Shown here piece by piece: positions 33,352 to 45,149 of a DNA stretch of 64,000 bases. The position numbers and the translations under genes are program-made. The notes under the pieces are model-generated. The model ran no database searches, was not told where the DNA came from, and worked only from the letters and a program-made list of their open reading frames with translations. Positions within the stretch are counted from its first letter, which is position 1, and each line of letters begins with the position of its first letter. The DNA comes from Ophiocordyceps camponoti-saundersi (nom. inval.) (taxonomy: Eukaryota > Ascomycota > Sordariomycetes > Hypocreales > Ophiocordycipitaceae): the NCBI GenBank assembly GCA_003339415.1, contig PDHQ01000013.1, forward strand, positions 172,793 through 236,792, given 5' to 3'.

Positions 33352-35205
33352 CTAACCGGCCGCCGTCGCGCATCCGCCGGAGCTTTTCCCCCGCCCGCCA
33401 TGGCATTTTCCGGATGGCCGCCACGCGTGCCAGAATCGCGTCGTGTGTCGCGTCGTGTGTGACCCAGAGGACTTGTCGTGACGTCGCCTGGCCTCGTGAA
33501 CTGCCGCGAACTTCTTGGACAAAAAGTCGGCAGCCTTGCGCCGGTAGTCGTCGTGTTCCTCTTTACGTCCCGTAGCGCCGAGCCACCATATCTTGGCCGA
33601 GACCTGAGCACGTAGGAGGGTAAGCTGCAGCCGGTTCTGGACCTGGCGCAGTTGATCTGTCGCCCGTTCCGTCGCCCGTTGCGGGAGCCCTTCGGAGGCG
33701 ACCCGAAGGCGGTCCATGGCTTCCTTGGCGCCATCTTCTACCGATTGCCGGGCGCCCGCCACGGCACTTCCGAGCTTCTTGAACAAACCGTCCGAGAGGC
33801 TGAGGAGACTATTACCGAAACTGTCGGACACGGCGCCTAGGGACCGCTTGGCACCCTCGAGGCAGCGTTCGGCCTCTTGCGCGGCAGCGGGCACGAGATA
33901 AGAGATGTCGTGGGCGAGATTCCTCGTCATCTCCAGTGCCTCCTCCATGACGCCCTTGCCGAAATGCACCTCGATCAGCCTCTGGACCCTGGGGCGACAG
34001 GTAGCCTCTAGGGACAGGTCGACGACGCCGTAAGCCTCCTTTCTGGGAAATCTGAGGAGTATGCCCTCGTCTACGGGAGACGATGTCGTCTCGACTTGGT
34101 GGCCTTGTCTGATGGCCGAAACTGCCAAGCAGTTCTTGGCCAGCCAGTTCTGCTTGACGTCGGCGGGGACGTGGACGAGAATGTCGGTGTGAGTCATGGG
34201 AGAAAAAGAGATGCGCTGCTTCTTCGGCCCGAGAAGCCAGTCATCGGCTTCGTCGTCATCGAGAGATATCAAGCCCATGCCGCCTGAAGGCGATGGGTGA
34301 GGACGAGACCGGGTGGTGGCCTGGACCGTCGAGGCGATCAGGGGAGCCGGGGAAGCCGTCGTGGCGATGGGCGCCACCGTAGAGGCGGGTGAGGTGACAT
34401 TTTGGACGTGAGGGGAGAAGAGTGTGGTGATGAGAGCGAGAATGATGCATGTCAAGGCCATGGTGGGGAGGCCTTCTAGGATCAGGCATTGGCAGATCTG
34501 AGCGCAGAACCGGCACAAATGAGCCAGCCTCTCGGAAACGGTCAGCGGTCCGTCCAAGCCTATCACATCGTTCTCTTCATACTCCCCCCCGACGTCATTG
34601 GGTGGTTTCGGCAGGAGCCGACTGGTGTCGGGGGTAATGATCGAGGGCGTGCCGAGACTGTGTTGGGTGTACTCGAGAGATTCGCGAGAACGAGCCTCGT
34701 CTGCCGAATGGCCAGTACCTTGCTTGCCGGGCTGGGCGAAGGGGCTCTCGTCGTCGCCTGGAAGCGAATCGCCATCATACGTGTCCTCAGTACCGTCGAG
34801 GCTGTGGACGTCGTCTGAACGGCGAGGTTCGAGGGAGCCGACAGAATCGGCAACGGACTCGGTATAGTTGCCATCCTGAGACTCGCTGTCGGTCCCGTTG
34901 ATGAGCTCATACGAGGACCCGGCGAGGCCGATGTCGTCTGCCGAGACGGAGACGGAAAGCATGATGTCGGGGTCACTGGCCGAGACCCAGTTGGCGAGGT
35001 GGCGATTACCCTGCGGCCGGGGAAAGCGGAGGCAAGGCTCAGAGCTGGCGGTAGTCGAAGGGGGAAAAGTCTGCGGCGGAAGAGCGTTTTTGGTGGTGGA
35101 GGGCAGATCTCGGCGAGAAACGGACGGCGACGGCGGCGGGGACGGGGGCGACGTCGTCGTCGTCGGAGGGGGCGTGGTCTTGTCGTCTGTGGCCTGCTTA
35201 TCCAT
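33352..35205 (-). CDS. Single-pass membrane protein, unknown function (617 aa)
   Basis: Single-exon frame, not recognised as a known family. Residues 1-230 are Pro/Thr/Ser- and Asp-rich and look disordered. They contain SASDPDIMLSVSVSADDIGL and SSYELING, where YELI (99-102) followed by acidic residues fits an Atg8-interacting motif. One hydrophobic helix lies at about 241-264 (LILEGLPTMALTCIILALIT), after a Cys cluster CRFCAQICQC. Residues 275-310 are a Thr/Ser/Pro spacer. Residues 335-415 resemble a small beta-rich domain (DILVHVPADVKQNWLAK, GVVDLSLEATCRPRVQ). Residues 420-575 are a long run of predicted amphipathic helices (DGLFKKLGSAVAGARQSVED, TDQLRQVQNRLQLTLLRAQ). The layout resembles membrane-anchored autophagy receptors such as yeast Atg39, but homology is untested. 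GC-rich codon use matches neighbours. Confidence 0.75.
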   Translation of the reverse strand: MDKQATDDKTTPPPTTTTSPPSPPPSPSVSRRDLPSTTKNALPPQTFPPSTTASSEPCLRFPRPQGNRHLANWVSASDPDIMLSVSVSADDIGLAGSSYELINGTDSESQDGNYTESVADSVGSLEPRRSDDVHSLDGTEDTYDGDSLPGDDESPFAQPGKQGTGHSADEARSRESLEYTQHSLGTPSIITPDTSRLLPKPPNDVGGEYEENDVIGLDGPLTVSERLAHLCRFCAQICQCLILEGLPTMALTCIILALITTLFSPHVQNVTSPASTVAPIATTASPAPLIASTVQATTRSRPHPSPSGGMGLISLDDDEADDWLLGPKKQRISFSPMTHTDILVHVPADVKQNWLAKNCLAVSAIRQGHQVETTSSPVDEGILLRFPRKEAYGVVDLSLEATCRPRVQRLIEVHFGKGVMEEALEMTRNLAHDISYLVPAAAQEAERCLEGAKRSLGAVSDSFGNSLLSLSDGLFKKLGSAVAGARQSVEDGAKEAMDRLRVASEGLPQRATERATDQLRQVQNRLQLTLLRAQVSAKIWWLGATGRKEEHDDYRRKAADFLSKKFAAVHEARRRHDKSSGSHTTRHTTRFWHAWRPSGKCHGGRGKSSGGCATAAG

Positions 35206-35623
35206 GCCGAAGCGTCAGCACGTCGGCCAAAGAAGGCCGTCTCGAGATTTTCTTGGGGGACAAAAACGGCCTGTGTCTGTCACGGGCCGCACGCCAACCC
35301 TGTGACGTGATGAGCGAAGCGGGGAAGGGGCGAGGAGAGGTGAGACAGGGAAAAGGCCAAGCTCGGATGGGCAAAAAAAAAAGAGGAAAGGGAGGGACGG
35401 AGAGAAAGGCAGATACCCAGGGAGAGACTCACCACCATGTATGGAGAAGACTAAGGGAAGAATGCGAGGGAAAGGAAAGATGGCGATGGCAGACTGCTCG
35501 GGGATCGAACAAGCCTGACGAGGCTGGAGGTTCTTTGAGGGAGGGGGGGAAAGATGAGGATGGAAGGGGGGGGGGGGGGGGGGGGGGAGGGGGGGGAAAG
35601 GGGGGGGGCGGGGGGGGAAGAGG

Positions 35624-35654
<31 letters not shown>

Positions 35655-36552
35655 AAGGGGGGGGGGAGGGGGAGGGGGGGGGGGGGGGGGGGGGGGGGAG
35701 GGGAAGGTGGGGTAATGTCGCGGCATCCAAGGGAATATTATGTAGCCGAAGTGGCGGCGACGGGAAGGGAAAAAGGTGAGAGCCGAGAGATGGCATGGGG
35801 GAGTGCATTGCTTTGGCTGCTGTGGGATGGTGTGGCCTAATATGCGGGTGCCTGGCACATGTGGGAGGTGAGAGGGCCTGAGAAACAGATTAAGGTCATG
35901 CCCTGCGCCCGAAGTCTAGGTGCTGTGCAGAGATGGCGGCTTCTCGACGAAGATGATTCATGACCGTGGTCGAATAAGGCTTTTCCCTTGATGATTCATG
36001 ACCACATACCTAGGTAGGCATAGTCGAATAAGGCCTTTTCCTTGCTCTCTCATGTGATTTTCGTTTCCCCTGCAAAAAAAGATAGAAGGGAAAGTCTATC
36101 CTTTTCTTTTTCAAGTTGCCCACTATTTTCTTTGACGGCCTAAAAAACACAAGCCTACACAGGTATATACTGCGCATGTGATATGCACGCAGTCTTGACT
36201 ATGCTCAAGGAAAGGCCCTTACTGTATGCATGCTGTGTGTATGTATGTGTATAGTATGTTCTGAAGCCTTTCACAGAAAGTATGTATGCGTTATCTATTG
36301 TAATTACAAGACTCCCAACACCTTGTTCATAGCTGATGCTCGGACACTGAAGTTGAAACAGAGAAAGAAAAAAAGGGAGAAGAAAAAGTCATGTCCATAC
36401 AACCGATCCTAGGTAAGTAGGTAGGTCGGCCTGGGTGGGTATCGCTGTGTGTGTGCATCGCATGTACAAGGAGAGAGAGGGAGAGAGGGAGAGAAAGAAG
36501 GAGGGAGTGTGTGTGTATGTATGTATGTCTGTGAGAGAGAGAGAAAGAGAGG

Positions 36553-36588
<36 letters not shown>

Positions 36589-36650
36589 GAGAGAAGGGGG
36601 GGAACGAGAAGAAGAAAACGACGGGTGGAGACGAGAGGAGAGAAACTTGC
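35206..36650. other. Intergenic with long G-runs; promoter of the 617-aa gene
   Basis: Contains G-runs at about 35,566-35,587, 35,627-35,654 and 35,674-35,698 (oligo-C on the coding strand of the 617-aa gene, about 360-490 bp upstream of its ATG). Also TACCTAGGTA at 36,007 and (GA)n tracts at 36,470-36,590. The proline-rich frame opposite the G-runs is an artefact. Confidence 0.5.
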
Positions 36651-37595
36651 TCACAGAACCTGGTGATTCTGCAGCAGTTGGCGGAGGGATTTCGTTCCAT
36701 CGTCGGGCATCATCTCGATCAGGCCCGTCAGATTAGCGAACAAGTCGCCCTGATTGCGATAGGCCAGCAGCGACGGCACGGCTGCCGGGTCGAACTCAAT
36801 GTCGTCGTAATGGACCTTGACGAAGTGGACCGTCGGGTTTTCCTTGACAAGCGGAAGCAGCGCCGACTCGATAGTAGCGGAAACGTCACACTGCATGACG
36901 CACCAAAGTCAGCGGAAAAGCCAACGAGGAGAGAGGAAGGCGGGGAGGGAGAGAGACGGTACCTCATTATCATAGACGAAGACGACAACCTTGGTGTCCC
37001 TGGTAACCCTCTCAATGGCATCCAGATAACCGAGGGCGTCAACCTTGTCAAGCCTTCCGTAGATGCGCATGCTAGGGCTCGTCCTCCGACTGCGGACGGC
37101 ACGACCAGCCTCAACCTCGAGTTCCCGCCGTCTGCTCTCCCTCCACTGCTGCAAGAAGGCCTCCTCATCGGACGAGACGTCCGATCCAGCAGCGGAAGCA
37201 GGCGGGCGCTGCTCATCATCCGTCTCGTCGCTCTCGCTCTTCGTGTTGGCGCCGACGGCAGCGGCGCCGAAGATGCTCCTCCGAGCGACGCGCGCGCGAT
37301 CAATCCATTTACTGCGACGAGCAGACTGGAAAGCCCTGGCGTCGGCGATGACACCCTTGACGCCCGTTGCGCAGCCGCTGTCGAAGGAGGCCGGCGGGAG
37401 CTGCAGCTCCGAGACGGTGACGGCGGCGGGCATTCGCATCGCTTGCTCGATCTTGGCTGCGCGGTAGACGGACTCTTCGTCTTCTTCTGATTCTTCTTCG
37501 CCTGAAGTCTGGTGGTGGTTGTGATGAGAATCGGTACGAGGGGGTTCGTCTCGACGCGCGACCAAGGCCTTGAACTCTTCTTGTGCTTCTGTCAT
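36651..37595 (-). CDS. Phosducin-like protein (290 aa, 2 exons)
   Basis: Exons 37595-36963 and 36890-36651, joined at GAG/TGT with a 72-bp intron. The N-terminus has an acidic block EEESEEDEE (about 33-41). TGVKGVIADARAFQSARRSK (77-96) is the phosducin helix-1 motif that contacts G-beta-gamma. The C-terminal half (about 170-290) is a thioredoxin-like fold: MRIYGRLDKVDALGYLDAIE, KVVVFVYDNE, HFVKVHYDDIEFDP, VPSLLAYRNQGDLFANLTGL. Family knowledge: such proteins (for example Bdm-1 of Cryphonectria) work with CCT chaperonin to fold G-beta and stabilise the G-beta-gamma dimer, in the cytosol. The G-beta gene lies 10.6 kb away on the same strand, separated only by a copia insertion and low-complexity DNA. 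Confidence 0.9.
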
Positions 37596-39699
37596 ATCCG
37601 AAGGGACAGGACGAAGGGCGAGAGCGGGGGGCAGAGAAGAAGGAGATCGGGGAAGAAGGGGGGGGAGGGAAGTGCGTCTTTCTTAAGTAGAAGAGAGGTA
37701 AGAGAGAGAGAGAGAGAGAGAAAAGTATGAGGAGAGTGGAGGAGAGAGAGAGAGAGAGAGAGCGCAAGTGGATGAGAGGAGATGTGGGAGGTAGGAATAG
37801 GTATGTACCTAGAGATAGGTTGGGTGTGAAAGGAGGGAGGGGGGTGGGAGGTAAAAGGGGAGGGGGAGGGGGGGTGTGGGAGTGAAAGGAGGGGAGGGGG
37901 GGGGGGGGGGGGGGGGAGGGGGAGAAAGGGGGGCGTTTAAGCGGCCCAAAACAAGGTTGCTTCATGAGACGCATTTTTTTGCACGTCTAAGCCGTTATTC
38001 CTTATTTTTTTTTCCCTTTAGTTCTACTTTCTTTTCCTCACTCTCTTTCCCCTTGTCCTGATACCCAAACTTCGAGAAGCAATTGGTGGTACATACATAC
38101 ATTCATATGTAAGGATAGCGGTGGCGGTGGTGGAGAGCCAGAGAGCAACCGGATTAAGGCACAAGACCGTTGTTCGAGGGCATGGTGAAAAAATGCACGC
38201 TGGACGAGACAAGACCAAGGGAAAGAGAAAGAGATTTTCCCTTTCTCTCCTATCCCACCCAGCTCTTCACATTGCAAATGAATCAGAAAAAAAAAGGGAA
38301 GAAAAGGAGGTGGGAAATCCCCCCCCATCATCTTATTCTCCTTCTTCCTCCTCTCGCCGTAACCAACTAACCACCAACATCCATCCCATATGTATGTACA
38401 TTATTTTTTTCTTCTCCCCTTCTCTTCTATTGATGACATGAAAATACACAGTCACTCTCTTCTCATCATCCTCTCGGAAAAAAGAGAAACGAATAAAATA
38501 AATAAATAAATAATAAAAAGTCTCTGCCGTGCGGGCACGTCGTCGCGCCCGTGCTGGATGATGCGACGGGCTACTTTGCCCCCCATCTTCTCCCTTTACT
38601 GCTTGGTTCGCATAATACAAGGAAGTATTTTTTTTCTCTTTCTTACTGGTCCGTTTTTTCTTCTTTCTTCTAGAAGAGAATTCAATCATTCCGTAACGAG
38701 ATCCCTGTTTCCGCCCAATACTTGACAACGCCATCCTCGTCCGTTGGTATCTTCCTTGTTTCCCTTCTCCATGGCAGATTTTTCTTATAAAAAAAATCCT
38801 CAGCCGTACCCGGATGGACGAGGGGGGAGAGGAAAAAAAAGGCAAGGGAAGGGGAAGTAAAGGGAAAGGAAATCAAGCATCCATCCCCTTCCCCCCCCCC
38901 CTTCTCACCGCATCATCATCATCATCAACATCAACATCATCTCGTAACCAGATCAACAATAACATGGAATTTTCCTTTCTTTTTTCTCTCCTACACTTCA
39001 TCTTCTGCGTATTTTCCCCTCCCATCGTTTCTTATTCTCCCCCAAAGCAAACATTCATCACGTCAACATCCTTTCCCCTTCCCTAACAAAAACCCCGTGC
39101 ATATCTAGCCGTCCCTGTATGTATGTGCTTTCTTTCTTTTTAGGCTCTTCCCTTTGCCCCCCCCCCCTCTCTTATTAATCCGGGGCCGTGGCTGCGGGTG
39201 ACCTTTTCCCTCTTCCCCGTTCTAAGAGAGAGAGAGAGAGCGCCAAAGAGAGAAAGATCTACAGCAACGGCGCGCCCATCATAGCAACTCACCTACTCTC
39301 ACACCCACACCCACGCTCACACCCACTGTACATACACCCCCCCTCCACCCCTCCTTTCTCTTCTTCTCTCCCATCCCCCGGCAATTGACATGAAACGACG
39401 CGATGAAGGAAGAGGATAGAGACGGAGACGGAGACAGAGACAGACAGAGAGGACAAAAAGGAATAAAATAAAAACTAAAATCCCTTTCCAGCTTCTCGCT
39501 TGGTTCCGTCCCTTCTCTTCGCCTCATCAGCCTCACCATCTCTAACCTACCTTCTCTCTCTCACCGATATGCTTCAATGCCTGAGGGAGACACGCCCGCT
39601 GTTTCATCCCGACCGCTTCCTCTCTCTCACACACTCCCGCTCTCTTTTAGGGCCCGAGCGTCGCGCGTTTCACCCCTCGTCCCCCGCCCCCCGTCTCCC

Positions 39700-39750
<51 letters not shown>

Positions 39751-40649
39751 CCCCACCCCACCCCCCCCCCCCCCCCGCCCCCCCCCCCCNNNNNNNNNNG
39801 GGACCCCCCCGCTGTTTCCTCCCGACCGCTTCCCCCCCCTCCCCCCCCCCCCCTCCCTTTTTGGGCCCGAGCGTCCCGCGTTTCCCCCCCCGTCCCCCGT
39901 CCCTCGTCTTCCCCCCCCCCCCCCCCCCCCTAAAAAAAAAGGCGCCGTTCGTTCGCCATGGCGTAGCATCTTCTGTCAATGCCGCCGTCGCCGCCGTCGC
40001 CGCCCTCCGACCACTGCCGGCGGATGATGCGCGCTTCCTTGTGGTCGGCATCCCCGATCATCCGACCGGCCGGGCCTGATCCCTTCCCCATATCTCGTAT
40101 CAAAGCCCTGTTCCTTCTCCTCTTCTTTTCCATTTCTCCGTGACCGTCCCTTTGTTTTCCCTCTCTATCTTTCTCTTACTGCCTCCCTCCCTGCTCTCCC
40201 TCCCCTTCTCCTCTCCTCTCCTCTCCTCTCCTCTTCCCTCCACTCCACCCGCCGAACCAAAGCCTCAGCCCGTCTGACCATGAACCCACACTTATTTCTC
40301 ATGGATGTATGGATGGATTATACTCTGCCTTATGTACTATCCGTATACATACCTAGGTACATACACACACATCCAACATCCCCGTCGCACCGCCCTTGCT
40401 GCCGTCCTGTCGCTTTTCCCTCGCATCCCGCGCCCTTCTTACGCCTCTCTTATCTACCTACCTACCTACTTACATACATATACCTTCTGCTCACAATAAG
40501 TCACAGTAGCATCTCGACTTACCACCTACAAGAGACCTACATACATACCTACATACCTACATATGTACATATATAGTATGACAGTAAACGCATACATCCA
40601 TACATACATGCATGCCTACGTACATGCACACATAGGTAACCTGTTGTTC
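37596..40649. other. Low-complexity intergenic region with an assembly gap
   Basis: No gene recognised. Contains a G-run at 37,896-37,916 (oligo-C upstream of the phosducin-like gene), (GA)n at about 37,700-37,760, (AAAT)n at 38,495, A/T-rich tracts, (GA)n at 39,225, C-runs and ten Ns near 39,790-39,799, CTCTCCTCTCC at 40,205, TACCTAGGTA at 40,350, and TACATACC/TATG tracts to 40,620. Confidence 0.5.
39577..39935. repeat. Corrupted duplicate around the assembly gap
   Basis: The segment starting CCGCTGTTTCATCCCGACCG at 39,597 recurs after the Ns (39,789-39,799) as CCGCTGTTTCCTCCCGACCG at about 39,810. GGGCCCGAGCGTC and GCGTTTC appear in both. The second copy has extra Cs in place of other bases, as expected from misread sequence beside a long C homopolymer. 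Confidence 0.75.
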
Positions 40650-40654
40650 ATATT
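40650..40654. repeat. Target-site duplication ATATT (left)
   Basis: ATATT directly precedes the left copia LTR and directly follows the right LTR at 46,846-46,850. Confidence 0.92.
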
Positions 40655-40952
40655 TGTCAGAGGGCTAAGACAAGAGTGGGTTAGGCGTGTGTTTTTATTA
40701 TCCCTTGAGGCGTGCAGTTATTATAGCAACGGCTCCGTAACCTAGGAAATAGAATTCCTATTAGGAAAAAGGGCTATATCTAGGGCAATATATAGGATAT
40801 AGGAATAAAGGCTTATTTATAAGGGTATTACGGTATAAGAGGCAGATACGGATAGTCTTTATTATATATATAAAGATAATAATAATTCCCTCCGTTTTAG
40901 GAGGGTAAGTATATTAATTAATATAATTTATACGCCTCCTCCTTATCTAATA
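40655..40952 (+). repeat. Copia 5' LTR
   Basis: 298 bp, starts TGTCAGAGGGCTAAGAC and ends CTCCTTATCTAATA. It shares AACGGCTCCGTAACCTAGGA and TTCCCTCCGTTTTAGGAGGG with the 3' LTR. Confidence 0.93.
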
Positions 40953-40965
40953 GTTATAAGCCTAG
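40953..40965 (+). other. Primer-binding site, half-tRNA-iMet type
   Basis: GTTATAAGCCTAG directly follows the 5' LTR. The reverse complement of the anticodon arm of fungal initiator tRNA-Met contains GTTATGAGCCCAG. The match is 11 of 13, and the two differences are G-to-A and C-to-T, as RIP makes. Copia and Ty5 elements are known to prime from an internal half-tRNA of this kind. Confidence 0.75.
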
Positions 40966-42359
40966 TTAGTACTCTCTAATTTAATTTATTTAATTTTACT
41001 ATTCTTATAGCTTATATAGCCTATATTTTATAAATTTACTTAATTAATTAAGCCCTCGTAAAAGTAAAGCTATTATTATTTTTTTTAGCAGACTTATAAC
41101 CCCTAAATTTATTAATTTTTAACTATAATTAATAATTTTAATAATATAATAACTAATATAATAGTAAACTTTACGATATTAGTTAAACTTATTTTTATTT
41201 TTAAAAATTTTAAAGATTAAACTAATTAGTACTAAGATATTATTAATATAGTATAAGGCTATAATATCTAATTTTTTATAAACCTAAAAATATAAAAAAC
41301 CCTTATAAAGCTAAATTAACCGGAAATCCCGTTTATAAGCTTAGGAGGTTAAATAAGGAGTAAGACCCCTAACCCTAAGACTTTTTAACTACTTAAAGAA
41401 AAATATAAAGTATTTATTTTTCCGAATTTCTAAAAAGACTTAAAAGAATACTATCGGATAAGGAAAGTATTAGAGGGGATAAATCCTTTTATCCGGGCAG
41501 GCCTTTTATTAGCTTATTAGTCCCTAATTTAAGGGGACTTTTTACTAAGGGAGAAACTAATAACGCTACGTGCCCTTATATAGCCCGGTAATACTATTAA
41601 ATATGAACTCGCTAAGGATAAGTTACGCGACTTATTTTTATAAGATTTTTTAAAAGGGGATATTAATAACTAAGTTACCTAATTAATCTAAGTATAATAT
41701 ATTTACTTATAACTAAATAGCGTAAAGTTTACCGATAAGGTATATATTAAGTATTTTATCTATATAGTAAGGGATTAGTATCCCTTATTTATATAAATAA
41801 TATAATATAACTTTAATTTAATCCGCTATAGAAACCGCGGAAAGGCTTCTTAATTTATTAACGTTTTTTAGAAGTTTAGGAGGGCTAATTATAAGGCCCT
41901 TAAGCCTAATCGGATTAAGAAAAAAATAGCCTTTATTATTTACGATAATCTTAAGTAATAGATAAAGGTAAATACCTTATAAAATAGAGATTAAAATAGC
42001 CGCCTAGTAAAACGGGCCCCTCTCCTTTTTTCTTTAACTAATAACTTTAGAGAGCGTAATACTTAGGTTTATACTTAGTATAAATAAAAATATCTTTAAG
42101 AGTTCGAGAGGAAGGAAAATTACTAAAAAAGGTGCTTTTACGTTCTCCCTAATTCGATCTCTTATTTTCTATAAGATTAGATTAATCTTAATAATAACTT
42201 TCTTTAATAAGTTATAGATAAGGTAGCCCGTAATTAATTAACTTAACGGAAAGTTAATTAATAGAAGAAGGAAAATAAAGGAATTACTAGCTAATAGAGG
42301 GATAAGGAAACCTTAGGCGTTTTTATAGCCTTAGGGAATCCCGCTTCGAAAGGTGCGGA

Positions 42360-42460
42360 GATAAAAGATAGCGTCCTCCTTAATAGGGGGTGCTTAATAT
42401 ATATCTTTAACTCCCTTAACTAGTTCGATATTTTCGACCTAAATAGCCGGGCCGATTTTA
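42360..42460 (+). pseudogene. Copia protease active-site region, degraded
   Basis: Reads VLLNRGCLIYIFNSLN, the copia protease pattern (W)ILDSGC...H..N with Asp changed to Asn by G-to-A. Confidence 0.65.
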
Positions 42461-42899
42461 CTATTACTATAACTAAAGTTACTACCTTAGGGGTAAGTAC
42501 GGTTATACTTACGATAGAAATAAGTTATTATATAACCTTTACTAATATTAAGTTTAACCCCGATTTTAATACTAATTTTATCTTTTTAATAGTTTTTACG
42601 GAAAAAGGTTACGCTTAGAATAACCTTATAAGCTAACTTTATAACCTAAGGAATAACGTAACCTTTTACTATATAGTTACGAGGATTAGGTAACTTTAGT
42701 TATAAGTTATTAAACTAACCCTAATAGCTTTAGTTAACTTATAGGTTCCTTAACTTATTATTAAGATAGATAAGGACTTATAGTATATATAGATAAGCTA
42801 CTTAAGCGCTAAGGTATAAGCTTCGCTAAGTAAGTTACTAGGGGTTAGTATTAATAAAGCTATCCTAATAACTAACTACGAGATTTATATAATTACTAA

Positions 42900-43770
42900 G
42901 CTTAGAAAGGAGAGATTATAAGTGCCTCGTTAGGCCTCGTAGCCTTAACGCCCCTAAGCTATTATTTCTTTCGACCTATTTTATATAGGACTAAGCTATA
43001 ACGGATCGGCTTATTTAGCCTTATTTACTTATAAGCTTACGAGAGAACGAAGGGGGTATAATATCCCTTATAAAACTAACTTACCTATTATATAAGTTAA
43101 ATTCGTAGCTTATATCGCGAGATTTTTTAATTTAAAAATCTTAATTATCCTTACGGACTATAAGAAAGCCCTATTTACTAAGGCTTTCTATAAGAATATA
43201 TCTTTTAAAGGTATTAATATTTAATTTACCTTACCGGCATATATATATTAAAATAGTTATACCGAATAATTAGGGGGTATTATAACTTATATAGCTATAT
43301 ACCTCCTTATATAGTTAGGATTCCCTTATAACTTATAGCTAATAGCTATATATATAGCTATCTACCTCCTTAATAGAACGCCTTATAAGGTAGATAAGGG
43401 GGTGGCCGTATAGCTAATTAAACGAAGGCTTTATTAGCTTAAGACTTATAACTCTTAGTAAGAGGGTTATCCGTAAGATCGTCTTATTTAAAATTTACGG
43501 TATATTAAAGCTTATAGTTATAAAGCGTTTCCTATAATAAAGAAAGTACTAAGAGGCCTTTAAAGTAAATTCGATCTAAAGGCTTATATCGGCTATTTAG
43601 CCGGTATTACTTCCTCCTTATAATACCTAATCTAGGTGCCCTCCTTAAAAAGGCACTCCCTAATTAATATTTCTTTTATTACTTTTAATAAGAAGATCTT
43701 TTTTAGCTAGGACTATTAAGAACTACCGGTTCCTTAGGTAGAAGAAGCCCTACGATAAATCTCTCTTATT
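42900..43770 (+). pseudogene. Copia integrase and linker, degraded
   Basis: The end of the integrase and the linker read VLRGL-SKFDLKAYIGYLAG followed by VPSLKRHSLINISFITFNK, matching the copia pattern PRG.KLDPRA.IGYLVGYD...RIW.P with RIP changes. Upstream, LLNRTP-like and GG..ER-like remnants are seen near 43,270-43,390. Confidence 0.7.
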
Positions 43771-44189
43771 AAAAATCGTATAGAAAAAGAAAAAAAAGAG
43801 GCCCCTAAGCCTCTCTTATATATATAATATATATATATAGAGCCCCCGGCACGTAATTTATCCGGCAAAGGCTCTTAAACTTAGGAAATATCGGAAAACG
43901 CGTTTTCCGGCCTTTCTAATTAATCTAGCGTTAAAGAGCGGGATAACGGTTATCCCGGCGCCGGACCTATAAATCCCTTAGTAAAAAAGGCGGAAATATC
44001 CTCTTATACGCCTCTTACCCCTAACTCCCTTAATTAGATAAGGAATTCGGCCTTTATCCTCTCTTAAGCCCTTATAGATAAGCCTTATCGGGACTATTTA
44101 CTAAAGCCCCCTCTTACGTATAAAGGGGCTTATAGTAGGCCCGATAAGGTATAATAGCTAGAGGCTATAAAGGTTAAATTAATAAGGAT

Positions 44190-44910
44190 AAAGGATTATA
44201 AAATTATTAAAGAGATCTTAACGGCCGCTATACCCTAAGGGTAGCGGTTAATTAATCTTAAATAAGTTTTTATTTATAAGTTTAACCCTTAAGGCTTCCT
44301 TTAAAAGTATAAAGCCCGCGTTATTATATACGGAAATAAGTAACCGCCGAACGAATTATCTATATACGCTTATACGCTAGCGGTATAAATATTCCGGTTA
44401 TTAATAGCCTTAATAGCCTATTTTAACCTTAAAGCTCGGTAATACGACTTCGTTAACGCTTTTTATAATAGCGATTTTAATAAGGAAATATATTATAAGC
44501 TTCCCCCCGGCTTTAATAAGCTAGGCTAGGCTTAGAGGTTAAAGAAGGCTTTTTATAGCTTTTAATAATCCCCTTTTTTTTAGTATAAACTACTTATAGC
44601 TTAGCTAAAGGAATAAGGCTATAAGGCCGTTTCGGAAAACCCTTATATTATAACGAACGGAAAGATTATTATTTTCTTCTATATCGATAATCTTATAGCT
44701 TTATTTAGGAAAGATTAAATAGAAGAATATACTAAGTTTCGATAAGCTATTAAAAAGGCCTTTTAAATTAAGGATCTTAGGGACCTTCGCTAGTTCTTAA
44801 ATATTAAGGTTATTAGGGATAGGGCTAATCGGCGTCTATTCCTAAGCTAGAAATCCTATATTTAAAAAGTTATAATAAAATTTAAAAAGCTCCTAAGAAA
44901 GAAGACTCGG
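44190..44910 (+). pseudogene. Copia reverse transcriptase, degraded
   Basis: Reads KYKARVIIYGNK-PPNELS, LLIALIAYFNLKAR, YDFVNAFYNSDFNKEIYYKL, PPGFNKLG, ENPYIITNGKIIIFFYIDNL and ALFRKD. YIDN (about 44,683-44,694) stands for YVDD. Order and spacing are those of copia RT (RVAKG...D..TAFL.G...E..YM..P.GF...YVDD). Confidence 0.85.
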
Positions 44911-45149
44911 CCTTAGCTAATAATACTTAAGAAGATCCCTCCTTTTAAAGGGGAGGTAATAGCTAAAAAGATTAAGCGATATTAGGCTATTATTAGTAGC
45001 TTAATATACGCTATAATTATTACTTAAGTAGATATTATATTCGCTATTAGCCGCTTAATATAAGGTTTTATAAATCCCGGCCCTTAATATCTATAATCCG
45101 TAGTTTACGTTATAGAATTCTTTCGTAATACTTAGGACCTCTTAATCGG

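Noticed and set aside
35215..35858. Proline-rich open frames
   Set aside because: Produced by oligo-C tracts opposite G-runs in the promoter of the 617-aa gene; no domain and no conserved start.
39500..40051. Proline- or glycine-rich frames across the gap
   Set aside because: They read through C homopolymers and Ns of an assembly artefact.
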